Below, piece by piece: positions 26,252 to 35,126 of a stretch of DNA of 64,000 nt. Every line of letters starts with the position of its first letter. Position 1 is the stretch's first letter. Position numbers and translations under genes: made by a program. This DNA comes from Coprobacillus sp. (GTDB lineage: Bacteria; Bacillota_I; Bacilli_A; RFN20; CAG-826): the NCBI GenBank assembly GCA_021203905.1, contig JAJQAG010000003.1, positions 124,001 to 188,000 of the forward strand. The letters run 5' to 3'. The notes beneath the pieces are model-generated. The model did not search any database and had not been told where the DNA came from. It was given only the letters and a program-made list of their open reading frames with translations.

Positions 26252-29035
26252 ATGTTGTTCGATGATGATGAATTAGATGAAGAACTTACTGATGATGAAG
26301 AGGAATCTGCGGAGACAGAAGAAGAGGTAATTTCGGAAGAAATTACTGATGAAACCGTTAGTGAAGAAGACCTCGAAGAGGGAATTGTTCCAGGACTTAT
26401 GGATGTTCCTATTACTGATACAGTAAAAAGCTCCTTCCTAGACTACGCGATGAGTGTTATTGTGGCTCGTGCTATCCCTGATGTCAGAGATGGTTTTAAG
26501 CCAGTCCACAGAAGAATCATCTATGGTATGCACGAAGGTAACTACACTCCAGATCGACCATACAACAAATGTGCGAAGATTGTCGGTGATGTCATGGGTA
26601 ATTATCACCCACATGGTGACGCTGCGATCTATCAGACACTCGTAAGACTCGCTCAATCCTTCTCCATGAGATATCCTCTTGTGGACGGACATGGTAACTT
26701 CGGTTCTGTCGATGGTGATGAAGCCGCCGCGATGCGATATACCGAAGCGAGAATGAGTAAGATTTCTCTCGAGATGGTGAGAGATATTGATTCCGATACT
26801 GTGGACTTCATGGATAACTATGATGGCACAGAGAAAGAACCAGTAGTCTTACCTTCAAGAATACCAAATTTGCTTATTAATGGATCAAGCGGTATTGCTG
26901 TGGGTATGGCCACAAACATTCCACCACATAATCTCGGAGAGATTATTGATGCTATTGTTGCGGTGGCCCACAATCCAGAAATTGATACATTAGGACTCCT
27001 TAACATTGTTCAAGGACCAGACTTCCCTACTGGAGGGATTATTCTTGGTAAAGGTGGCATTAGAGATGCCTACGAAACCGGAACAGGAAGCATCTCTATC
27101 AGAAGTAAATGTGAAATCCAAGATCGAGGAGAAAGAGGCGGCAAGAGAATTGTCGTTACTGAAATTCCTTATCAAGTTAATAAAGCGGACATGATTGAGA
27201 AAATCGTTCAGTTAACCAGAGACAAAGTCATTGATGGTATTACTGAAGTAAGAGATGAATCGAATAAGGACGGCATCAGAATCGTTATTGAAGTCAGAAG
27301 AGATGTCATTCCTGAAGTTCTTCTCAATCAACTCTATAAGTACACTAACTTACAAGTAAGTTATGGTATTATTCAACTTTGCCTTATTGGTGGCGCGCCT
27401 AAAGTTGCCTCTCTTAAAGAGATGCTTCAAAGCTATCTTGACTTCCAGATTGAAGTCATAGAAAGAAGAACGAAGTTCTTACTTCACAAAGACGAAGCCA
27501 GAGACCACATTGTCGTGGGATTACTTATTTGTCACGACAATATCGATGATATTATCGAACTCATTAAGAATAGCGACACTCCGGAAAGCGCAAGCGCTGC
27601 TCTTAAAGAGAAGTATTCCTTCTCTGATGAGCAAGTTAACGCCATCATGGGCATGTCCTTAAGAAGACTTACGGGTATTGAGACTCAAAAGCTTGAAGCC
27701 GAGAGAGCGCAACTTGAAGCCAATATAGCGGAATACCATCGTATTCTCTCTTCGAGAGAAAACGAAGTGGAAGTGGTCTTAAAAGAACTCCTTGAGATTA
27801 AAGATAAATACGCCGATCCAAGAAAGACAAAGATTTCTAATGATCTCTCTAACATCGACGACGAAGACCTTATTCCGGAAGAGGACATTGTTATTGCTCT
27901 CACTCAAGGTGGTTATATTAAGAGATTATCTAACGATTCCTTTAGAGCCCAGAATAGAGGTGGACGAGGGGTCAGAGGTATGCACACCAACGACAACGAC
28001 ATTGTCGAGATCTTGGTAAGCGCTCATACCCACACCGACCTTCTCTTCTTTACCTCTTTAGGTAAAGTATATCGAACTAGAGGACATCGTATTCCTGAAT
28101 CTGGAAAGAATTCTAAAGGGCTACCTGTGGTTAATATCTTCCAGACACTAGAAAAGGACGAATCTATTAAGTCAATCATTTGTGTGGATGATTATAACGC
28201 TGACAGATCCCTTATGTTCTTTACAGAACAAGGTATTGTGAAACAAACCAAACTCTCTGAATTTGAATCCATTAGAACCAATGGTAAGATTGCCCTTTCA
28301 CTTAGAGAAGGCGATTCTTTAGTGGATGTCAAAGAAGTAGAGGAGTCTACGATTGTGGGTATTGGTTCTAGTGAAGGGAAGATGGTGAGCTTCCCCGCGA
28401 GCGAAGTGAGAAACATGGGAAGAAACGCCGCTGGTGTGAAAGGTATTGATTTACCAGAAGGCGCCACTGTGGTGGGTGTAACCACCGAACTTGAAGGCAA
28501 ATATATCCTTGTTATTACTGATAAGGGCTTCGGCAAAATGAGTGATGCCACAGAGTATAGAAAGACCAAGAGAGGGGCAAAGGGTGTTATTACCTTACAC
28601 ACCACCGATCGTATTGGTAAGCTTGTGGCCTTACGCGCTGTTAATGGTGATGAAGACCTTATGGTGGTCACCACTGGTGGCATTATGATTAGAACCCCAT
28701 TATCACAATTACGTGTTGCGGGCAGAAACACACAAGGTGTGAAGATTATTAATCTTGAAGGCAGACAAAAAGTCTCCTCTATCGCTATTGTTAATCACAT
28801 TGAACCCGATCCTCTTGAGGATCTTGTTGAAGCCTTTGCTAACGAAAACGAATATGAAAACGTTGCAAAACTAGATGATTTTGGTGAAATTCCTACATAC
28901 GCTTTATCAAAAGCGGGATCTGATGACGCCCCCGTATTAGTCTTTGTAGAAGGCGAAGGCGAAGAAGCGGTTGTGAGATTTGCCACAGAAGAAGAAACAG
29001 AATCTTATAATTCAAAAGACGAAAGCGAAGAATGA
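26252..29035 (+). CDS. gyrA: DNA gyrase subunit A with altered quinolone pocket
   Basis: DNA-cleaving subunit of gyrase, 927 residues. The core SSFLDYAMSVIVARAIPDVRDG is preceded by about 55 mostly acidic residues. The active-site region AAMRYTEARM is intact. In the quinolone pocket HPHGDAAIYQ, residues 124 and 128, matching E. coli Ser83 and Asp87, are Ala and Gln. The C-terminal wrapping domain has the gyrase box as QNRGGRG near residue 570, one change from QRRGGRG, which supports GyrA over ParC. A highly acidic tail follows. AAGGAGGTGAG is upstream, and the stop overlaps the next gene by four bases. Confidence 0.96.
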   Translation: MLFDDDELDEELTDDEEESAETEEEVISEEITDETVSEEDLEEGIVPGLMDVPITDTVKSSFLDYAMSVIVARAIPDVRDGFKPVHRRIIYGMHEGNYTPDRPYNKCAKIVGDVMGNYHPHGDAAIYQTLVRLAQSFSMRYPLVDGHGNFGSVDGDEAAAMRYTEARMSKISLEMVRDIDSDTVDFMDNYDGTEKEPVVLPSRIPNLLINGSSGIAVGMATNIPPHNLGEIIDAIVAVAHNPEIDTLGLLNIVQGPDFPTGGIILGKGGIRDAYETGTGSISIRSKCEIQDRGERGGKRIVVTEIPYQVNKADMIEKIVQLTRDKVIDGITEVRDESNKDGIRIVIEVRRDVIPEVLLNQLYKYTNLQVSYGIIQLCLIGGAPKVASLKEMLQSYLDFQIEVIERRTKFLLHKDEARDHIVVGLLICHDNIDDIIELIKNSDTPESASAALKEKYSFSDEQVNAIMGMSLRRLTGIETQKLEAERAQLEANIAEYHRILSSRENEVEVVLKELLEIKDKYADPRKTKISNDLSNIDDEDLIPEEDIVIALTQGGYIKRLSNDSFRAQNRGGRGVRGMHTNDNDIVEILVSAHTHTDLLFFTSLGKVYRTRGHRIPESGKNSKGLPVVNIFQTLEKDESIKSIICVDDYNADRSLMFFTEQGIVKQTKLSEFESIRTNGKIALSLREGDSLVDVKEVEESTIVGIGSSEGKMVSFPASEVRNMGRNAAGVKGIDLPEGATVVGVTTELEGKYILVITDKGFGKMSDATEYRKTKRGAKGVITLHTTDRIGKLVALRAVNGDEDLMVVTTGGIMIRTPLSQLRVAGRNTQGVKIINLEGRQKVSSIAIVNHIEPDPLEDLVEAFANENEYENVAKLDDFGEIPTYALSKAGSDDAPVLVFVEGEGEEAVVRFATEEETESYNSKDESEE

Positions 29036-30036
29036 GAGTTTATCTAGCAAGCACAACCCAATCTCTTAATTTAGAGGGACGTCGTTTCTCTCATATGATT
29101 GGAGAGTGCCTTAAAAAGGGCGAACACCATGTTAATGATAGTGTTGAGGATCAAAGCAACGAGTTGTTCCATCTCCTCTCTTTAGACGACGAATTAAAGG
29201 CCGCTGAAGGCATAAGTCATAAGAAACCAACCGTTACCTGTGCGCTTTATTGTGAATCTGATCCCTTCTATGGAATCCTCTCTAATACATCAAACATGTA
29301 TAAGTGGGTTCATCTCCTTAATGAAAGCACAATTGTTCTTGTTCCTTGTATGGAGGCAAAGAACCTTCTCCTTAAGATTGGTGTTACTGAAGCGGACATC
29401 CAAGTCTTTAAACCCCCTGTGGAGATGGCTAGATACCGCACAAAGCGAGAACAACATGTTTTCTATCACTATTTCCAAGAAGATGAAAATAGGCCTTTGG
29501 TTGTGGCTCTTGGAGATTTTGGTAGCACTGAAGGTATTGAAGTGGTAATCGAAGTGGCCAAGAAGTATCCTAGTTACCTCTTCTACTACTTTGATATTTC
29601 TAAAGAGCAAGACAGCAAAGCTCTAACAAAGAAAATTGCACACTACGACGTAAAGAATGTAAAATTTGTTACAGGGGTACCTGATGATATATTCATCAGT
29701 GCCTTGATAAATGCCAAATTGTTCATCGCCCCTAGCTATTGTCCACTCAGCGCCCTTACTCTTGCCAATGTCATGGCAAGCGAAACCCAAATCATTATGA
29801 GGAGTCAAGCTAACACCATCTCATATTTGCAAGAAGGCGTTAATGCTTATATGGGTGAGTATTCTGAGACCCTTGTCTCGAAATGCTGTGATTATTTGAA
29901 TGGAACCTTATCACCTACAACAAGAGTAGCGTTGCAACAAGTTCAAGACGCAACATTTGAGAGGGCTAGTTACAGTTTGGATCGCATCTATCAAGAAGCT
30001 AAGAACCTTGTTGGTTTTGGAGGAAGAAGCAGATGA
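29032..30036 (+). CDS. GT4-like glycosyltransferase
   Basis: A 334-residue cytosolic protein resembling GT-B, GT4-type glycosyltransferases: an N-terminal Rossmann-like half, a donor half starting RPLVVALGDFGSTEGIEVVIE and the acceptor/donor segment FIAPSYCPLSALTLANVMASET, the family's E-x7-E-like region. Lipid-glycosylating enzymes of this type are common in Bacilli and Mollicutes membranes; the substrate here is not readable. It is unusually embedded between gyrA and serS with 4-base overlaps on both sides, so its expression follows gyrase. Confidence 0.75.
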   Translation: MRVYLASTTQSLNLEGRRFSHMIGECLKKGEHHVNDSVEDQSNELFHLLSLDDELKAAEGISHKKPTVTCALYCESDPFYGILSNTSNMYKWVHLLNESTIVLVPCMEAKNLLLKIGVTEADIQVFKPPVEMARYRTKREQHVFYHYFQEDENRPLVVALGDFGSTEGIEVVIEVAKKYPSYLFYYFDISKEQDSKALTKKIAHYDVKNVKFVTGVPDDIFISALINAKLFIAPSYCPLSALTLANVMASETQIIMRSQANTISYLQEGVNAYMGEYSETLVSKCCDYLNGTLSPTTRVALQQVQDATFERASYSLDRIYQEAKNLVGFGGRSR

Positions 30037-31319
30037 TTGATATTAATCTAATTCGTGAAAAACCAGAACTTGTTAAAAATCTTCTTGCGAAAAGAGGATG
30101 GGATTTTGATTATGAAAAAGTTCTTAGTTTAGATGAAGAGAGAAAGACACTAATGGCGAAGGTAGAGGCCAACAACGCCGAAGTTAATAGACTTTCTTCA
30201 ACCGTGCCCCAAGTTAAAAAAGAAGGTGGTGATACTTCAAAAATCTTTGCAAAAGTCAAAGAAATTAACGAAAACAATACAGAAGTGAACGAAAAACTTA
30301 AAGTTGTTGAAGAAGAGTTGAATGCTATTTTAATTGCTCTCCCTAATCTTCCTGATGAGGATGTTCCAGCAGGAGACGCCTCCCACAACGAAGTGCTTTC
30401 GTTTCATGGAGAGAAACCAGAATTTAATTTTAAAATTAAAGATCATATGGAGTTAGCAACATCTCTTGGTTTAGTGGACTATGAAAGAGGCGGTAAAATC
30501 GCGGGGAGAGGAAGCTGGATCTACACAGATGTCGGTGCACAATTAGAGTGGGCTCTTATCAATTATTTCATTCAAGAGCACTTAAAAGATGGTTATCAAT
30601 TTATCCTACCACCTCATACTTTAAATTATGATTCTGGATTTACCGCTGGGCAGTTCCCTAAATTTGAGAACGATGTCTTCTGGTTAGACGGAACTGAACC
30701 AAAGCGTTTTTTGCTCCCCACCGCTGAGACCGCTTTGGTTAATTTATACCGTAATGAAATACTTAGTGAGGACGATTTGCCCAAAAAATTCTTCTCATAT
30801 ACCCCTTGTTACCGTAGTGAAGCGGGATCTTATCGAACAGAGGAGAGGGGAATGATTCGTGGGTACCAATTTAACAAAGTTGAGATGTTTGCCATTACAA
30901 AACCAGAAGATAGTGATAAAGCTTTTGATGAGCTCTTATCTAAGGCCATATCTTTAGTTGAAAAGCTTGGTTTACATTTCCGTGTTTCTAAGTTGTCCGC
31001 TGTCGAGATGTCTCATTCTATGGCGAGAACCTATGATATAGAGGTCTATCTTCCAAGTTTAGGCATATATAAAGAGGTTTCTTCAGTTAGCAATGCTAGA
31101 GATTATCAAGCAAGAAGAGGAATGATTAGATACAAAGATAAAGCTACTGGAAAGAATAAGTATGTCCATACTTTAAATGGTAGCGGTCTTGCTACTTCTC
31201 GTTTATTCCCCGCAATTCTCGAGCAATTTCAACAAGAAGATGGCTCTGTTGTTGTTCCAGAAGTGCTTAGACCCTTTATGGGTGGTATTACTAAAATTTC
31301 CCCCAAAAAACAACACTGA
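30033..31319 (+). CDS. serS: Seryl-tRNA synthetase
   Basis: Class II synthetase charging tRNA-Ser. The 428-residue protein starts MIDINLIREKPELVKNLLAKRG with the N-terminal coiled-coil arm (about 30-105). The catalytic core contains FLLPTAETALVNLYRNE, motif 2 PCYRSEAGSYRTEERGMIRGYQF and motif 3 NGSGLATSRLFPAILE. Its ATG overlaps the glycosyltransferase stop; GGAGG is inside the upstream gene. No T-box leader is present because it has no leader. An intrinsic terminator follows. Confidence 0.97.
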   Translation: MIDINLIREKPELVKNLLAKRGWDFDYEKVLSLDEERKTLMAKVEANNAEVNRLSSTVPQVKKEGGDTSKIFAKVKEINENNTEVNEKLKVVEEELNAILIALPNLPDEDVPAGDASHNEVLSFHGEKPEFNFKIKDHMELATSLGLVDYERGGKIAGRGSWIYTDVGAQLEWALINYFIQEHLKDGYQFILPPHTLNYDSGFTAGQFPKFENDVFWLDGTEPKRFLLPTAETALVNLYRNEILSEDDLPKKFFSYTPCYRSEAGSYRTEERGMIRGYQFNKVEMFAITKPEDSDKAFDELLSKAISLVEKLGLHFRVSKLSAVEMSHSMARTYDIEVYLPSLGIYKEVSSVSNARDYQARRGMIRYKDKATGKNKYVHTLNGSGLATSRLFPAILEQFQQEDGSVVVPEVLRPFMGGITKISPKKQH

Positions 31320-31341
31320 ATAACTTCATGCTATTATTGTT

Positions 31342-31365
31342 AAGGACATCTACTGATGTCTTTTT
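31342..31365 (+). terminator. Intrinsic terminator after serS
   Basis: GACATC-TACT-GATGTC, extended by A-U and G-U pairs, followed by TTTTT. Confidence 0.8.
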
Positions 31366-31410
31366 CTATAATTTGCAATGGTATGAAACGATTATTATGT
31401 TATAATAAAA

Positions 31411-31491
31411 GTGCCATCGCGATGAGTATTAACGAACCAGGTCAGGATAGGAATATAGCAGCCTTAAGTGATGTATTCATGTGCGGTGGTT
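31411..31491 (+). ncRNA. ffs: Signal recognition particle RNA, short form
   Basis: A rod-like RNA of about 81 bases. The domain IV core CAGG-ATA-GGAA-TAT-AGCAG (31443-31461) contains the GGAA tetraloop and asymmetric loop bound by Ffh. Outer stems pair: CCATCGC with GCGGTGG and ATGAGTAT with GTATTCAT. No Alu domain is seen, unlike Bacillus. TATAAT at 31401-31406 sits correctly for a start near 31412. It is located immediately before tadA. End positions are approximate. Confidence 0.92.
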
Positions 31492-31501
31492 TGTTTAAGA
31501 T

Positions 31502-31957
31502 ATGCCCACAGATGATGAATTGCACTTTATGAATCTTGCTCTTGAAGAAGCCAAGAAGGCTCTTCTTGAGGACGAAGTGCCCGTTGGAGCGGTCCTTGTA
31601 AAAGATGGTAAAACCTTGGTTTTATCCCATAATTGCAAGGAAAACGAGAAAAATCCAACCGCTCACGCAGAAATAAGATGCATTGAAGCAGCGTCCAAAC
31701 AGTTGGGCCGTTGGAGATTAAACGATTGTGATTTATATGTCACGTTAGAACCGTGTCTCATGTGTGCGGGCGCAATCGTAGAAGCACGCATTGGGCACAT
31801 ATATATCGGGGCACTTGATCCACAAAAAGGAGCAATTGTCTCCACAATTAACTTGCTTAATATTCCCAATTTAAATCATCGTCCAGAAGTTACTTATGGA
31901 ATCATGAAAGAGGAATGTGAAGAAATTCTTACTACATACTTTAGGGGCAAAAGATAG
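31502..31957 (+). CDS. tadA: tRNA adenosine(34) deaminase
   Basis: Converts A34 of tRNA-Arg(ACG) to inosine. The 151-residue zinc enzyme has HAEIRCIEAA with proton-shuttling Glu and PCLMCAGAI with the two zinc cysteines. The start at 31502 gives the usual PTDDELHFMNLALEEAKKA N-terminus. No Shine-Dalgarno is visible; the ATG lies about 10 bases after the SRP RNA, so it may be translated from a transcript reading through or processed from that RNA. The SRP RNA-tadA neighbourhood is conserved in Firmicutes, where dnaX usually follows; here an ATPase follows. Confidence 0.95.
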   Translation: MPTDDELHFMNLALEEAKKALLEDEVPVGAVLVKDGKTLVLSHNCKENEKNPTAHAEIRCIEAASKQLGRWRLNDCDLYVTLEPCLMCAGAIVEARIGHIYIGALDPQKGAIVSTINLLNIPNLNHRPEVTYGIMKEECEEILTTYFRGKR

Positions 31958-31960
31958 AGC

Positions 31961-34423
31961 GTGAAAAAGGTTGAACATCATAATCCAATAGACAAAGCAG
32001 AGAGATTTGAGCCTAATATTGAGAGCGGATTGAACAATTTTCAGGTGGAACAACGACACAATGAGCACCTAACCAATAAAACTAAATTGGTTGTGGGAAA
32101 ATCCTACTTTGAGATTATTAGGTCTGATGTTTTTTCGTTCTTCGATATCATCCTTTACGTTGTTGCCGCTCTTATGATTTGGGGCGAGTATTACTCTGGT
32201 CTTTTCTTCCTCGTTGTTTTAATTCCAAACATTATTATTGCCCTCTATCAAGATATTAGAGCAAGGCATCTAGTTTCTAAATTAAAGTCTTTAAATCCAG
32301 CGCATGTTTTGGTGTTACGTGAGGGAATTCAACAGGAAATCGATAGTAGTCAGGTTGTTTTAGATGATATTGTCATTCTCCGTGCTGGTGATTCGGTTCC
32401 CTGTGATGGCCGCATTGTTAAGGGTGCGTGTGAGCTTGATTGCTCTGCAATTACCGGAGAAAGTGAACCTATTTATTCTGTCGAGGGCAACGATGTCCTA
32501 TCTGGTTCTATCGTTATTGGTGGAACCTGCTATCTTAAAGTTGAGAAGGTTGGTAAGTATTCCTACATTGAGTCCGTGAGATTAAAAGCCAATGCTTCCA
32601 AGAGAAAACCATCCGTAATTATTAAGTCTCTTAACAAGCTATATCTTGTTGTGGGCATCATTGCCGTTGTCATCTTCCTTCTAACTGGCTTGGTGTATTA
32701 CTTACAAGACGAATTATCCAGTGTTGAAGCGTTTAAGAGCAACATTGGTTCCCTTTCAGGATCTATTGTTTCCTTAATCCCATCGGGATTGTACCTGCTT
32801 ACCTCTCTATCTTTAGGTACAGGAGCTATTACTCTTATGCGAAAGAAAGTCATGGTTCAAGATATCTACGCTCTTGAGATGCTCGCTCGAGTGGATGTCA
32901 TGTGTGTGGATAAAACAGGGACAATAACTGATGGGGATATGACGGTTAAGAATCTCATTGCCTTTAATGGTGTGAGTAAAGATGATCTGAAATATGTTAT
33001 CTCAAATATTCTAAACGCCACACAAGATAACAATGATACAGCGGAAGCACTAAGGAATGCGTTCTATTATCCACTTAATACAAAAGTGGTTACCGCCCTT
33101 CCTTTTAACTCCATTAACAAATATTCAGGTGCCACCTTTGAAAAAGGGAAAACCTACTACATGGGTGCTCCAGAATATCTCAATTTAGAGGATAGGGCCA
33201 AGGTTCTTAGATCCGTTCGAGAATACACAAAAAAGGGATACCGTGTATTAGTTATTGCTCAAGGAACAAGTGCAATTAAAGATCAAAAAGCTACAGGAAA
33301 ACTTATTGCTTTAGGAGCGGTTGTTCTTGAAGATCATGTAAGAGAAAGCGCGATTGTTACCTTTAAAAAACTCGTAGAAAGCGGAGTGAATATCAAGGTT
33401 ATTTCTGGTGATAACGAGAACACAGTTAGTCAAGTTGCTATGGAAGCGGGCATTCCAGATGCTGACCTTTGTGTGTCTCTCGCTGGGATTACCGATGAAG
33501 CAGAAATTAGAAAATTAGCCACAGAATACACGGTTTTTGGTAGAGTTCAACCGGATCAAAAGAGAATTTTAATTGAAGCTCTTCACGATGCTGGACATTG
33601 TGTGGGCATGACCGGCGATGGCGTGAATGATATTCTTGCTCTTAAGAAAGCGGACTGTTCTATTGCGATGAAGTCAGGAAGTGATGCCGCACAAAACGTT
33701 AGTCACTTAGTGTTGCTTGATTCTGACTTTAGTCATCTTCCTGATGTTATCTATGAAGGAAGAAGAACCATTAATAACATTCAGAGAATGGGTTCTTTAT
33801 TCCTTATTAAGACGATGTTTGCCATCTTCTATTCTGTTGTCTTTATTATTGTGCCACTCGTAAGTGGTAACGCGAATCTCCGTTATCCATTCTATACAAA
33901 CAACATGTATATTTGGGAATTCCTTGGTATTGGTATTCCTGGTTTCTTCATTGCACTGGAAGGAAGCAACGAGCCCATTCAAGAGGGCTTTATGAAAAAT
34001 ATTTTAGTGAAAGCCCTGCCTGGAGCCTTTGTGATGATTGCCGCAGTCGGCGCAGTCTTTATCTATGGCATTATCATTAGAGGCGATACTGGTGGATTTG
34101 ATATTGAGCTCATGCGTAGCATGGCCTCGATTGTCATGGGCTTGCTATCTGTCTGGATTTTGCTGCTTACATGTATGCCTCTATCAAAGTTCCGTTTTAG
34201 TGTATGTGTAACCGCGATCGCCCTTGCTATTATCATCATTGTGGGATTCGGTGCCCTTGGTCTTGGTGATCTATTGAATATCCACTACGAGATGCTTAAT
34301 GGTACTCACTACTTTATCATTGTTCTGGTTATATTAACTTTTGCTTTATTATATCTGTTTATAACATATATAATAAATGCGAGCATACGTAAAACCATTG
34401 CTGAACACTCCATTGAGAGGTAA
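31961..34423 (+). CDS. P-type cation ATPase, CtpE-like
   Basis: An 820-residue membrane pump. Visible parts: actuator loop ITGESEP, phosphorylation site CVDKTGTITDG with Asp near residue 316, a shortened nucleotide domain, hinge MTGDGVNDILALKKADCSIAM, and about eight to ten membrane helices in the usual 2+2+6 plan. The sequence after the hinge (SGSDAAQNVSHLVLLDSDFSHLP) is closest to what I recall of the mycobacterial CtpE group, for which calcium uptake has been proposed; this is family-level inference. GTG at 31961 follows tadA by 3 bases, so it is probably in the same operon. A TetR gene follows. Confidence 0.85.
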   Translation: MKKVEHHNPIDKAERFEPNIESGLNNFQVEQRHNEHLTNKTKLVVGKSYFEIIRSDVFSFFDIILYVVAALMIWGEYYSGLFFLVVLIPNIIIALYQDIRARHLVSKLKSLNPAHVLVLREGIQQEIDSSQVVLDDIVILRAGDSVPCDGRIVKGACELDCSAITGESEPIYSVEGNDVLSGSIVIGGTCYLKVEKVGKYSYIESVRLKANASKRKPSVIIKSLNKLYLVVGIIAVVIFLLTGLVYYLQDELSSVEAFKSNIGSLSGSIVSLIPSGLYLLTSLSLGTGAITLMRKKVMVQDIYALEMLARVDVMCVDKTGTITDGDMTVKNLIAFNGVSKDDLKYVISNILNATQDNNDTAEALRNAFYYPLNTKVVTALPFNSINKYSGATFEKGKTYYMGAPEYLNLEDRAKVLRSVREYTKKGYRVLVIAQGTSAIKDQKATGKLIALGAVVLEDHVRESAIVTFKKLVESGVNIKVISGDNENTVSQVAMEAGIPDADLCVSLAGITDEAEIRKLATEYTVFGRVQPDQKRILIEALHDAGHCVGMTGDGVNDILALKKADCSIAMKSGSDAAQNVSHLVLLDSDFSHLPDVIYEGRRTINNIQRMGSLFLIKTMFAIFYSVVFIIVPLVSGNANLRYPFYTNNMYIWEFLGIGIPGFFIALEGSNEPIQEGFMKNILVKALPGAFVMIAAVGAVFIYGIIIRGDTGGFDIELMRSMASIVMGLLSVWILLLTCMPLSKFRFSVCVTAIALAIIIIVGFGALGLGDLLNIHYEMLNGTHYFIIVLVILTFALLYLFITYIINASIRKTIAEHSIER

Positions 34424-34454
34424 ACAATAGAGCTTTCATTTACAGGGGGTAGGG

Positions 34455-35003
34455 ATGAAAACTGAAAAGAGATTTATCGATGCTTTAAAAGACATGATGC
34501 AAGAGATGCCTCTTGAAGAGATATCTGTGCTTGCTTTATCTAAGCGCTGTCATGTCAAAAGGCAGACATTCTACTATCATTTCCATGATATTTATGATCT
34601 TTTGATGGTGGTTTTTCTTGATGAGAAGATTCCCGGTCTTGATGATGCAGTTAATTTAGATGATGTTTTGGTGAGTATTTACGATTACTACAGCAAAAAC
34701 AAAGGATTTATTGATGCGACCATTATTGGCGCGGGCAAAGACTTGTTCATCGAATTTGTTCAGAACTCTATCTATCAATGCTTCCTTAGAAACGTTAATG
34801 ATTACGATTCAAAGAAGGTTCTCACCTCGAATGAAAAAAAGGCCATCTGCCGCTACCACAGTCATGCTATCGCTAATGTCTTCGAATATTATCTCGAGAC
34901 ACACAAGAATAAAAATCTCAATGATTTGAAAAATCAATTTCTCTTCATGAATAAAACCTTCCTTAACGATAGTGTGAAGGAAGCGATTAAGAAAAAGAAT
35001 TAG
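34455..35003 (+). CDS. TetR-family transcriptional regulator
   Basis: A 182-residue regulator with the N-terminal helix-turn-helix LALSKRCHVKRQTFYYHFHDIYDLL, typical of the TetR/AcrR and DhaS-like subgroup. The C-terminal helical part is divergent, so the ligand is unknown. GGGGGTAGGG precedes the ATG. It lies between two cation ATPase units and a protease-like gene; the operators may be the repeats upstream of the next gene (9-base direct repeat AGTGATACA at 35030 and 35069; TTGATTA/TAATCAA at 35063 and 35091). Confidence 0.85.
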   Translation: MKTEKRFIDALKDMMQEMPLEEISVLALSKRCHVKRQTFYYHFHDIYDLLMVVFLDEKIPGLDDAVNLDDVLVSIYDYYSKNKGFIDATIIGAGKDLFIEFVQNSIYQCFLRNVNDYDSKKVLTSNEKKAICRYHSHAIANVFEYYLETHKNKNLNDLKNQFLFMNKTFLNDSVKEAIKKKN

Positions 35004-35126
35004 TAATGACTATTCTTTTTCAAATAAAAAGTGATACAATTATTACTTGCTATCATGACGAGTTGATTAGTGATACACATTGGTTGGTTATTAATCAAAA
35101 CTTGAAATGAAAGGCGGGCTAATCAA

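Noticed and set aside
28192-28731. Long antisense reading frame (179 codons) within gyrA
   Set aside because: It lies fully inside a clearly coding gyrA with intact motifs, has no ribosome site and encodes a low-complexity Ser/Thr/Pro-rich product typical of the reverse strand of a coding gene.
26252-29035. parC rather than gyrA
   Set aside because: Position next to gyrB in the origin operon and the gyrase-box-like QNRGGRG in the C-terminal domain favour gyrA.
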